A DNA stretch of 19,722 nucleotides, taken from contig CAXKVR010000658.1 in the NCBI GenBank assembly GCA_964058845.1, forward strand, positions 1 through 19,722, written 5' to 3'. Numbering within the stretch: the stretch's first letter is position 1; every line of letters begins with the position of its first letter. The notes under the pieces were generated by a model, which was not told the origin of the DNA, ran no database searches, and worked only from the letters and a program-made list of their open reading frames with translations. Below are positions 10,329 through 17,964 of the stretch, one piece after another. This stretch comes from Carex sylvatica (Eukaryota; Streptophyta; Magnoliopsida; Poales; Cyperaceae). Made by a program: the position numbers and the translations under genes.

Positions 10329-11316
10329 AAACTAGCATGTACGTCATACTTTAATTAATAACAGTACATGCTATATACGAACATTGGATTATGCTTTGGG
10401 GTTTTCTTAAATAATTAATAAAAGTAGTCAAATGTTAACATTTTATATATACATTCAATGCTTCATGACTTATTTTTAAAGTATCTTTCCACTTTAAAAG
10501 TTTTCAATTCTATCATCTGTCTTATTTTGTTAAGAAATTATTCTAAGAACTTATTAAAGATGAAATTATTAACCTTTTTTTCAGCTTTCTAATCTAACTT
10601 TTATTATTTTATATCTTCCATAGTGGTTCAATAGCATGCCCAAATTTTGCAATTTATCATTGCTTCTTTTGTTGAATAGTAAAAGTATGAAGCCCCACAC
10701 AACATGCACATAAACCCTACTTTATTTTCAAGAAAATGAAAAATTATAATATTATAATATAACCTACTCTAGGATAATTTATATTTCAGGACAATCCAAA
10801 GTATTCTGCTCAGAAATTCATGATAACTAATTAAGGAAAAAGTGTTTTATATGTGTGTGTGTATAGACAATGGAAAAAAGAAATAAAGACAAATGAAAAA
10901 AGGTAAAGAGGCCCCATGTAATTTCAGCAATATAATAAACTTCTTAATTAATTATTAACAGTACATGATTCTCGATTTGTATAAAATGTTAACATGGGCC
11001 ATAAAATCAATGAAGTCCAATTATGAATTCCAAAGCGTTAAAGGCCTATTAAAGAGTTATGTTAGAAAACACAAAATCTGAAAAAGATTTTAGTCAATCT
11101 TACCAAGTGTGTGTGTGTATTAAATGATCTCTATCCTGGAAATCTTATCTCCATCTTGGTATACAACTATTACATTCAGATCTATCTAATCTGCAAAAGT
11201 GACTTATTAAAAATTAAATCTGGTTCAATTTTTTTTTTTTTTTTTTTGCTTTAGTGGGACCAAGTTTTCTCCTTTCCTCAGTCAGCAAAGAGCAAGCAAT
11301 GATGAGTGTGATTTAG

Positions 11317-11734
11317 GAGTAGAACTAGGGTGCTCTTAAGCTTACCAAAGTGTTTGGTGAGCTTAACTCCAAAATTCATCAAATCGGTTTCAAATAACAA
11401 ATCCGAACTGTTAAAATTCACCTATCTTATGAGTGATGCATCTACATGTGAAAATTTTAAATATTCAGATTAATTTAGTATAAAGTCAAGCGGTCAAAAA
11501 AACGTTCAAAAAATGAATGCACTAAAATTAATTTATTAACCTTCTAATTTTGATCGATTGACTTTATACTAAATCAATTCAAATGTTTAAAATTTTCACA
11601 TGTAGACGAATCACTCGTAAGGTAATTAAGCGGGTTCTAACAGTTCGGATTCGTCATTTAAAACTGATTTAATGAATTTTAGAGTTAAACTCACCAAATA
11701 CTTTGCTGAACTTAAGAGCACCCTAGTTCTACTC
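11317..11734. mobile_element. Mutator-type foldback MITE (418 bp) with 9-bp TSD
   Basis: The element begins GAGTAGAACTAGGGTGCTCT and ends with its exact complement; the terminal 24 bp are perfect. The whole element folds on itself with two ~195-bp arms about a centre near 11525, for example ACATGTGAAAATTTTAAA and TTTAGTATAAAGTCAA in both arms. The 9-bp duplication GTGATTTAG lies at 11308-11316 and 11735-11743. Copy B retains a single GTGATTTAG at 18996-19004 in the same context (CAATGATGAGT before, AGACACATTTTCAGAC after), which is the pre-insertion site. There is no coding content. Confidence 0.93.
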
Positions 11735-11979
11735 GTGATTTAGAGACACATTTTCAGACTATGTAGACCCACATGAAAGCATTTTTGCACATCCCAATGC
11801 CATACAAACTTCCAGTCAAGATTCTTCCCAACAATATATCTTTAGAACTTATCAAATAAAAAAAAATTATATATTTGTTTGTGATATGTTATTGAAAATT
11901 TAATATGTTATTTAATTATGGTTTGGTAAATTTTTTGTTTTTTTAATTATGGTTTCTTAAAAAGATTTTCATGTGAGCG

Positions 11980-12470
11980 CTCAATATGATCTCCATTTTA
12001 AAATATACATGGAGACTAATTTTATATTTTTGAAATCTTTTGTACTATAAATTTATCAAAAGATTCTTGAACATCCTAAAATAATTTTGTACATATTTAA
12101 AAATATTATATATTTAAAAAAAAATACAAATTTGGTCTTGAAGCACTTTTTAGTATGAAGATTATGCTGAGTGGTTTGAATGGGCTGTGTAGACTTTAAA
12201 ATAAGAATGTGAGACAGGAAAGATAAAAGGTATTTGAACCCTGCTCAATATAAAATAAGTAAGGTTCAATATTTCAAATGTTTTGTGTTTTTTATGCCTC
12301 AATCATGTCTCACATTTTTATTTTCGTTTGTAAAGTCCAAATCACTTAACATGATCTCCATATTAAAAATACATTGAGACCAAATTTTATTATATTTTTT
12401 GTATATAGATATGAAATCATTGTTTTTTATAAAATTTTGAACAATCTAAAAACAATAATTGTGTACCTTT
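11980..12470. repeat. Compound foldback / direct-repeat element
   Basis: An inverted repeat is centred near 12260: TTTGGTCT (12131) pairs with AGACCAAA (12377-12384), and TGTGAGACA (12208-12216) pairs with TGTCTCACA (12306-12314), with GACTTTA and AGATTATG / CATGATCT also in register. In addition the block ATGATCTCCATTTTAAAATA...GGAGAC(T)AAATTTTAT near 11986 recurs directly near 12353. The GGAGACCAAATTTTAT motif links it to the intronic foldback elements. The ends are unresolved. Two overlapping or partially duplicated elements are a possible reading. Confidence 0.5.
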
Positions 12471-12917
12471 TTAAACAATAGTAAAAAATTTGACGCAATT
12501 TCAAATCATTGTGTACCTTTTTAAGCAATATTTCATTTAATACTAATTTAATATTTAGAAAAAATAATATAATATTTTATTAGCTATATTCTTATTAATC
12601 CACTATTTTATAGATTAGTAGAATAGAGTTATTTTTGAGTTAACTCAATTTACTAATTTGTATATACATCAATAAAGTTTGAAAATAGTGAAACTAATTC
12701 AAAATTAACTCTATTTTTGAATTATCCAAACGCACCCAAAGGATTCTCTAATCTCTAGAATGAGCAAGACTCTTAATTGTCCCGTTTGACCTTTTGTTGG
12801 TTATTTCTTTTCCCACAAATTCACAATCTTGTCTCATATCTAGTCAGCCATGCATCACCGTGTATTGAAGCCTTTCTCTGAGCGGATCCCTTACCGGCAC
12901 AGTATCTCAATTGTACC
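12471..12917. other. Intergenic DNA; rightmost part probably retroelement internal relic
   Basis: 12600-12735 has weak inverted similarity (AATAGAGTTA...GTTAACTC with AATTAACTCTATT) ending in ATTATCCAAACGCACCC, a style common at MITE ends. From about 12760 to 12917, read on the minus strand, the sequence directly follows the primer-binding site at 12918-12929, so it would correspond to the leader of the LTR element, which is then truncated. No gag or pol coding is visible. Confidence 0.35.
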
Positions 12918-12929
12918 GCTCTGGTACCA
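12918..12929 (-). other. Primer-binding site of an LTR retroelement
   Basis: Read on the minus strand it is TGGTACCAGAGC, 11 of 12 identical to the TGGTATCAGAGC site complementary to the 3' end of plant initiator Met-tRNA, which Ty1-copia elements use. It directly follows the CA terminus of the LTR, which is the expected position. Confidence 0.75.
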
Positions 12930-13343
12930 TGTGACGAAAGACAATAATAAAGAATAATTGTTATTTTATTGATTATTGATATATCAAGTTATATAATTTA
13001 CATGTGTTTAATATAACTTTATATATGCAAACTAGCCGTTGTACATTCCTTAAATTACAAAAGAGCTGATGACATTTCTATACTAAATTATAGTTATGTC
13101 AGAGATATATATATACAATTAAGTGGCATGAAGGCAGTTAGGCAGTTAGAGCTAATGAAATTTAAGTTGTTATGCAGTTATAGCAACAGGTTGTTGGATA
13201 AATTAGCCAGAGTTATAATGATGTAACTAGAATAAGTTTCTACTGTTATTTTCCTATATATACCACATGTACTATAACAAGAGGGATAACAGTATACAAG
13301 ATCAATGTATCTTTAAATTCTCTGTTTCTATCTTCTTCTATCA
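12930..13343 (-). mobile_element. 5' LTR of a truncated Ty1-copia-type retroelement
   Basis: The segment begins TGTGACGAAAG and ends TTCTATCA on the plus strand, so on either strand it is TG...CA bounded, about 414 bp. On the minus strand its 3' end (TTTCGTCACA) is immediately followed by the Met-type primer-binding site, which orients it as a 5' LTR reading leftwards. No gag-pol coding or second LTR is found in the window, so the element is truncated. A short direct repeat, GGCAGTTAGGCAGTTAG, lies at about 13133-13149. It ends about 210 bp before the UGT pseudogene start. Assignment to copia follows from the primer site and the LTR length and remains an inference. Confidence 0.65.
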
Positions 13344-13555
13344 AAGTTAATATTTACTATTGAATAGAGAGATATTATTTAATCGGATATGATTCTTAAT
13401 TTTATTCTTTACTAATATTCAATAGTATTAATTAATTCAATCGAACTGACACCTCATTGCGAATAACAAAATAATACAGTGTAGGAGTAGTATTAGTTAA
13501 ATCGAACTGAAATAACAATCACTAAAAAGTAAAACCCCACCTCTATGCCAAAGCA

Positions 13556-14053
13556 ATGGCCTCTACCAGGACTGGCCAAGTACCGTTCCACATGGCGGCA
13601 ATAGCATATCCCGGACGTGGCCACATCAATGCGATGATGAATTTTTGCCGGCTCCTCTCTGAACGTGGCGGTTTCCATATCTCATTCATAGTCACCGAAG
13701 AATGGTGCTCAATTCTCTCCTCAGACCCACCTCCCCTGCCTTGTGTGCAACTATGCACCATCCCGAACTGCATCCCCTCTGAACGAGGCCGTGCAGCAGA
13801 TATGAACGGGTTCTCAGATGCCGTCCGAACTAAGATGGTGGAGCCATTTGAACAGTTGATAATGGAGCAGCTGGAGACATCCGTGCAGGTTATTGTCAGT
13901 GACACGTACTTGTCTTTGGGTTGTTGCAGTTGGAAACAGAAGAGGCATGCATACCGGTTTGCTCCTTGTTTCCCATGGCGGCTTGCGTCTTCCGTACTTT
14001 CGATAATTACCACATGCTGCCAGTACACGTGCCCACAACTGATTTGATAGCAG
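13556..14053 (+). pseudogene. UGT87A-like: UGT pseudogene exon 1 (N-terminal acceptor domain)
   Basis: The ATG at 13556 is chosen because MASTRTGQVPFHMAAIAYPG gives the usual short leader before the PGRGHIN motif. The frame stays open through FIVTEEW, LCTIPNCIPSE, MVEPFEQL and VIVSDTYL. Around 13913 one extra base (consistent with TTT becoming TCTTT) moves the reading to WVVAVGNRRG. At 13947-13952 an extra ATGC moves it again to IPVCSLFPMAACVF, which continues to DLIAG. A splice donor CAG|GTAAAA lies at 14053/14054. The uninterrupted frame running to 14047 beyond the first shift is therefore not the ancestral protein. The exon is clearly more GC-rich than its surroundings. Confidence 0.85.
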
Positions 14054-14111
14054 GTAAAAGAAATCAACTAAGACTCAGTTGAATATATATATATATGTAT
14101 ATATACAGAGT

Positions 14112-14523
14112 GACTAATGTGTATTCGAATGTATATGGACCGAAATACATATGGTCCAAATTTGATTTTTCAAAATCTAAATGGTCGATTCGAACCGTTC
14201 ATCTTATTCTCCATATTAATATGTGCTTGGAGACCAAATTTTATATTTTTCTAATTTTTTTTTACAATTTATTAAGTATTTTACAAAATTGTTGATCCAA
14301 CGGTGACTTAACAAAACAGTAAAATTAGCAGCCACCGTTGGATCAACAATTTTGTAAAATACTTAATAAATTGTAAAAAAAATTAGAAAAATATAAAATT
14401 TGGTCTCCAAGCACATATTAATATGGAGAACAAGATGAACGATTCGGATCGACCGTTTAGATTTTGAAAAATCAAATTTGGACCATATGTATTTCGGCCC
14501 ATATACATTCGAATACACATTAG

Positions 14524-14526
<3 letters not shown>
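14112..14526. mobile_element. Long foldback element, intronic copy 1 (~415 bp)
   Basis: Two ~194-bp arms (14112-14305 and 14333-14526) are near-perfect reverse complements around a 27-nt loop. The left end GACTAATGTGTATTCGAATG is mirrored by CATTCGAATACACATTAGTC at the right. The inner arms TTGTTGATCCAACGGTG / CACCGTTGGATCAACAA are exact. It has no coding capacity; the frames 14095-14295 and 14383-14586 are the two arms read in opposite directions. It sits in an (AT)n context on the left and (CT)n(AT)n on the right. An RNA through it would form a hairpin of about 190 bp. Confidence 0.88.
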
Positions 14527-14571
<45 letters not shown>

Positions 14572-14573
14572 GA
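14527..14573. repeat. Compound (CT)n(AT)n microsatellite between foldback copies
   Basis: A CT run of about 24 bp is followed by an AT run of about 22 bp and AGA, separating the two foldback units. Similar but shorter AT and CT tracts lie outside both units (14084-14107 and 14979-15000), so each unit appears to be inserted in, or to carry, TA/CT-rich ends. Confidence 0.85.
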
Positions 14574-14976
14574 GACTAATGTGCATTCGTATGCATATCG
14601 GCCGAAATATATACGGTCTAAATTTGAAATTTTAAAATTCAAAAAATCGACCTGAACCGTTCATCTTGTTCTCCATATTAATATGTGCTTGGAGACCAAA
14701 TTTTGATTTTTTTTTACTTTTTATTAAGCCACTTCGAAAATTGTTAATCGAACAGTGGCTGCTGATTTTATTGTTTTGTGCAGCCACTGTTGGATCAACA
14801 ATTTTTAAAGTGGCTTAATAAATAGTAAAAAATTCAGAAAAATGTAAAATTTGGTCTCCAAGCACATATTAATATGGAGAACAAGATGAACGGTTCAGAT
14901 CGACTTTTTGAATTTTAAAATTTCAAATTTGAACTGTATGTATTTCGGTCCATATACATACGAATGTATATTAGTC
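14574..14976. mobile_element. Long foldback element, intronic copy 2 (~400 bp)
   Basis: It belongs to the same family as copy 1, with the same orientation and architecture. Its ends are GACTAATGTGCATTCG and, at the right, ATGTATATTAGTC. Internal blocks CTCCATATTAATATGTGCTT and GGAGACCAAATTTT are shared. The arms meet at a ~17-nt loop (14763-14779) through GTGGCTGC / GCAGCCAC. The left arm lacks about 8 bp present in the right arm. It differs from copy 1 at many positions (for example GTGGCTTAATAAATAG against AATACTTAATAAATTG), so it is not a simple recent tandem duplicate. Confidence 0.85.
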
Positions 14977-15194
14977 ACTCTTTCTCTCTCTCTATATATG
15001 TTGTGCCAGAACATCTTAAAAATAAAAAAAAATAAAAAAAATGTGTCTCCTGCTGCGTTGTGGCATTTATTAATGAGACCGGACACAACATGACTAATGG
15101 CACGACACAAAAAGGACTAGCATATCCTTATTTAGATGCTTAATTAAACATGTCAACACATATTTTTTTTACTACTTATTAGTCTCATTAATCT

Positions 15195-16004
15195 AATGAT
15201 GTACTATGATCTCCACTAATTATTATGATCACTCATTTTCAATCGCCGCACTTGTTCCCATGTCAACTTTCATAGGTATAAATATTTGAAATATAATATA
15301 TTAATACTTTGTTGCGTAACTTGTTATAATCATTCTTTTTCTAGTCTTTCGCGTCATCCTCCCCCTAATGAAGTAGTGGGGACCCTATATCTCTGTATCA
15401 ATTACCTTCTCCAATCGTTCCATCGTCAACTTTGCTCTAACAAAAATAGTTTACCTCATATATATAAATACTTTAGTGCATAAGTATAAATATTTTCAAA
15501 CTTGTTATTAATATTTTCATACATTATCCAGTATCATATATAAAAAAATACTTGCAAGTATAGGTATAATTAAGTACTTGCATGACGACGAGCCCGAAAG
15601 CACGTCATTATAGATCTCACTTGAAAGAGAAAATTACGTAAAAAAACACTCATAATTTTAAATTTGCACGCAGATCGTTATAAATAAGGATGAGATTGTA
15701 CGGAGAGGAAAAAAAAACACCTCTAAAAATATCTATATCCCCCCATGTAGTTTGAGACTTTGAGTGGTCACCCACAGGTATTTATGGTGCAGGTATGTTC
15801 AAGAGATATAGTTGGGAGAATGATTTATGTAAAAATTGTTCACCTTATATTTATAAATAATTTCCTCCATAGATATAATTTTTTGTGTGCATATGTATTA
15901 ATACATTAGAAAAAGAAAATTTAGTGTTGAAATTTTTGCGGTCCCCTCAAGTAGTTATGGTGCAAGAATTTACGAATACTTGAGTGCGGATAGTGTTATC
16001 AGCT
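15195..16004 (-). mobile_element. Reverse-oriented copy of the 7707-8770 TIR element
   Basis: Reverse-complemented, it begins AGCTGATAACACTATCCGCA and contains TTTCAAGTGAGATCTATAAT, GACGTGCTTTCGGGCTCGTC and ACTTGCAAGTATTTTT. These match TTTCAAATGAGATCCACGAT, GATGTACTTTCAAGCTCATC and ACTTGCAAGTATTTTT around 8095-8195. TTTGTTAGAGCAAAGTTGAC and AACAAGTTACGC are also shared. Its far end (near 15195) matches the TAATTAGTGAGATCATA block near 8680, so terminal sequence beyond that is missing or changed. It lies in the intron and could pair with the 7.7-kb copy. Confidence 0.75.
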
Positions 16005-16279
16005 TATTTTCTACTTCTATATGCATTATGTGAAATGTTTCTCAAAATGTTTACAAAATATAGTTTATGCCTTTATGGTGACACGGATATTTATGTGAAT
16101 AAAATTGATCAATACTCAATACGGATAACAAATATAATTTTCGAGTATCTGTTTTTTTAGAATTATTTATGTTTAGAGAAAATATTTTGATTAAAAGTAA
16201 TGTTATATTTGTGATTAATTAAGTTTTGTTAACAATATATATATTTGCAATGACATGTGAATTTTTTTGTTCACCGATC

Positions 16280-16505
16280 GAGTATCCGAACATATTTGTG
16301 TATTTCTATATTATGTTACTATTATTTTCTAATGAAAAAAATAATTTATTAAAATAATATATTAATTTTTTTACAATATTTTAATTAAAAATTCGAATTA
16401 TATGAATACGATTAATATCTGATTTGAATTTATCTTCGTTTAAGATCCGATATGTACCTGTATTTGTTTCGTATCTCATCTGTATCGATCCGTACGTATG
16501 CGAAA
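16280..16505. repeat. Possible decayed hAT-like GATCCG-rich relic
   Basis: Motifs GAGTATCCGAAC, GATCCGATATGTACCTGTAT, GTATCTCATCTGTATCGATC and CCGTACG recall the degenerate GGATACGGAT repeats inside the element at 229-576. No termini or target duplication are found, so this is a weak call. Confidence 0.25.
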
Positions 16506-16662
16506 GATATAAATAGTTACCATGATAGTTACCATAAGCAAAAATTTGAGTTCTTAATGTTGATTTAAGGGTAATTTTTTCTTTGAAACATAATTAATTA
16601 ATGACTTACATTTTTCGCGTGATTGTTTGGTGTATGTAAATAAGTTATTTTTGGTTGTATAG

Positions 16663-17540
16663 TTTAATGATGAGCCATTGGAGCAATATATTCCCGGGCT
16701 GCACCCTTTAAGGTATATTGATCTTAATATATATATGCAATGCATACAATGAAGCCATTGACGAAGAAGATGGTTGAATCTCTCCCTTGGGTAAAGAAAG
16801 CACAATGCATCGTTTTCACCTCATTTTACGAGCTCGAATCAAACACAATTGACTTAATAATTAAAGCAACAGTTTCCATGCCCCGTTTATCCAATCGGAC
16901 CTTGTGTTCCATACAATTAAATACTAGAACAAACCAACACCAAAACTACTACCTGACATGGCTTGACGAGCAACCGAAGAAGTCGGTATTATACATCTCG
17001 CTCGGTAGCTTCCTCGGTGTATCACAAACTCAGTTAGATGAACTTGCCTATGGTTTGGTTACAAGTCAGGTTAAAAGTTTTTGGGTGGCCCGGGATAATT
17101 CTACTAGCTAGGGTTCAAGAAATAGTTGGGAAAGATGGTTTGGTGGTGCCATGCATGGTGTGAGCAACTAAAAGTGTTAAGCCATCCTTCCATTGGAGGG
17201 TTTCTGACACACTGTGGCTGGAACTCTACACTTGAGGCAGTATATGCTGGTATACCGATGCTGACATTCCCCATTTGTTTCGACCAACATTCCAATAGCC
17301 GGCTTGTAGTCGAGAAATAGAAGGTGGGTGTCAACTTAAAGGGAAAAAGAGGAAAGGATGAAATTGTTCCGAAAGAGGAGATTGCAAAGGTTGTCAATGA
17401 ATTCATGGATTTTAATGGAGATAAGAGCAAGAAGTTGAGAAAAGAGGCACTGAATTTCAAAGAGGCAGCACATAATGCAATACAAGTAGGAGGGTCTTCT
17501 TATAATTATAGCCTAACCAATTTCATTGAACACCTGTTCA
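16663..17540 (+). pseudogene. UGT87A-like: UGT pseudogene exon 2 (C-terminal donor domain)
   Basis: After the acceptor AG at 16661-16662 the sequence reads NDEPLEQYIPGLHPLRYIDL, then shifts in an AT repeat (16728-16740) to KKMVESLPWVKKAQCIVF and TSFYELE. One extra C in a CCCC run (16881-16884) is needed to read VYPIGPCVPY; a second shift near 16912-16920 restores LTWLDEQPKKSVLYISLGSF. Near 17100-17109 the frame changes to [14 protein letters not shown], and at 17151-17156 a 4-bp duplication changes it into the PSPG box. TAG at 17318 replaces the Trp expected in the VEDWKVG-type motif. The remainder (VGVNLKGKR, FIEHL) is open to 17611, past the usual terminus, which implies the original stop is lost. 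Confidence 0.85.
17156..17287 (+). other. Intact 44-residue PSPG box (UDP-sugar binding motif)
   Basis: From [16 protein letters not shown] through [16 protein letters not shown] to PICFDQ the motif is exactly 44 codons without gap. It has the usual Trp1, the Gln4, HCGWNSTLE and the terminal Asp43-Gln44 pair. Gln at the last position is usual for glucosyltransferases. This best-preserved piece of the pseudogene secures the UGT call. Confidence 0.92.
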
Positions 17541-17611
17541 TAATTAAATATCTAGATTTTGCTTTCAATATTAATTTTTCACTAATTATTAATTATCTGT
17601 TGGTTGTATAA

Positions 17612-17964
17612 CTTTGCTTATATATCTTAAAACCAATCTGGAACTTTCAAAAATAAAAGAACCTTTTGCTATTCATTAATTTTTGGATTTATTTTTCATT
17701 TCTAATGTTATGAGAATGTTTTTTGTTACTCATTAATCTTTCATTTCTTTCTGAAAGTATGGAGCTTGTTCTTTTTGTTAGAAATTACAAGTGCCTGGTT
17801 CAGTTCTGTTTTGAGAATAACTTGAAAATTTCAAAAGAAAAGGAAGAAGAATATATTTTATAAAACTTGGAAACGGTGGTGTCCAGTAAATTTTGAAAAT
17901 TAGTGAGCTCTCCTGCACATGTAATTTATTGGGAATTTTTTTTTTTAAAGCAATGTTTTTTGTT
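17612..17964. other. 3' flank of the UGT pseudogene
   Basis: This is AT-rich non-coding sequence. An AATAAA hexamer at about 17652 could have served as the ancestral polyadenylation signal. No gene is supported; the minus-strand frame 17778-17975 has no recognisable motif. The left breakpoint of copy B lies at its right end. Confidence 0.4.

Larger units (their letters stand above)
9955..11866 (+). repeat. Segmental duplication, copy A (with two insertions)
   Basis: This non-coding segment recurs in the same orientation and order at 17965-19108. Long shared blocks include CCCCACACAACATGCACATA, AACCTACTCTAGGATAATTT, CTCAGAAATTCATGATAACT, TAATTATTAACAGTACATGA, AACACAAAATCTGAAAAAGA and GTGGGACCAAGTTTTCTCCT. 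Without its two inserted elements copy A is about 1.15 kb, close to copy B. The left junction lies near CCAATCAAAT (about 9958) and the right junction near AGATATAT...TTAGAACTTA (about 11835-11866). Copy B sits next to the 3' end of the FORKED-like gene; copy A has no such neighbour. A being the derived copy is an inference. Confidence 0.88.
14054..16662 (+). other. Transposon-filled intron of the UGT pseudogene (~2.6 kb)
   Basis: It is bounded by GTAAAAG at the donor and TTGGTTGTATAG at the acceptor. Exon 2 would begin at 16663 in phase 0, whereas the donor leaves one base of a split codon, so either a different splice site was used or there is a further indel. The intron contains two foldback elements (14112-14526, 14574-14976), a short TTGTGCCA...TGGCACGACACAA inverted pair (about 15001-15108), a reverse copy of the 7.7-kb-region repeat (15195-16004) and a possible decayed hAT-like relic (about 16280-16505). 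No host gene is nested in it. Confidence 0.65.
13556..17611 (+). pseudogene. UGT87A-like: UDP-glycosyltransferase pseudogene, UGT87A-like (whole locus)
   Basis: Family 1 plant UGTs transfer sugar from UDP-sugars to small acceptors in the cytosol; UGT87A members are known, and one Arabidopsis member influences flowering time. The relic spans two exons and still covers nearly the normal ~460 residues: the N-terminal AYPGRGHIN motif with the catalytic His (residue 23), the partner Asp at residue 116 (SDTY), VYPIGP, WLDEQPKKSVLYISLGSF, WVARD and a complete PSPG box. It cannot make this protein. There are frameshifts near 13913, 13947, 16728-16740, 16881-16884, 16912-16920, 17100-17109 and 17151-17156, a TAG at 17318 and loss of the normal end. 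The two frameshifts at 16881-16920 compensate each other. Substitutions are few relative to indels, so silencing looks fairly recent. The subfamily call is from motif memory; another UGT of the same clade is possible. Confidence 0.88.

Noticed and set aside
13543..14067. 174-residue minus-strand open frame opposite UGT exon 1
   Set aside because: It is the antisense shadow of a GC-richer exon. Its protein has no family motif, while the plus strand carries the conserved UGT residues.
14095..14586. Open frames within the first foldback element (14095-14295 plus, 14383-14586 minus)
   Set aside because: They encode similar peptides because they are the two arms of one inverted repeat; neither has coding features.
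17126..17320. A short intact UGT-like protein starting at 17126
   Set aside because: The start is a TTG codon in the wrong frame of the ancestral gene. The frame exists only because of the flanking frameshift and nonsense lesions, so it is a pseudogene fragment.
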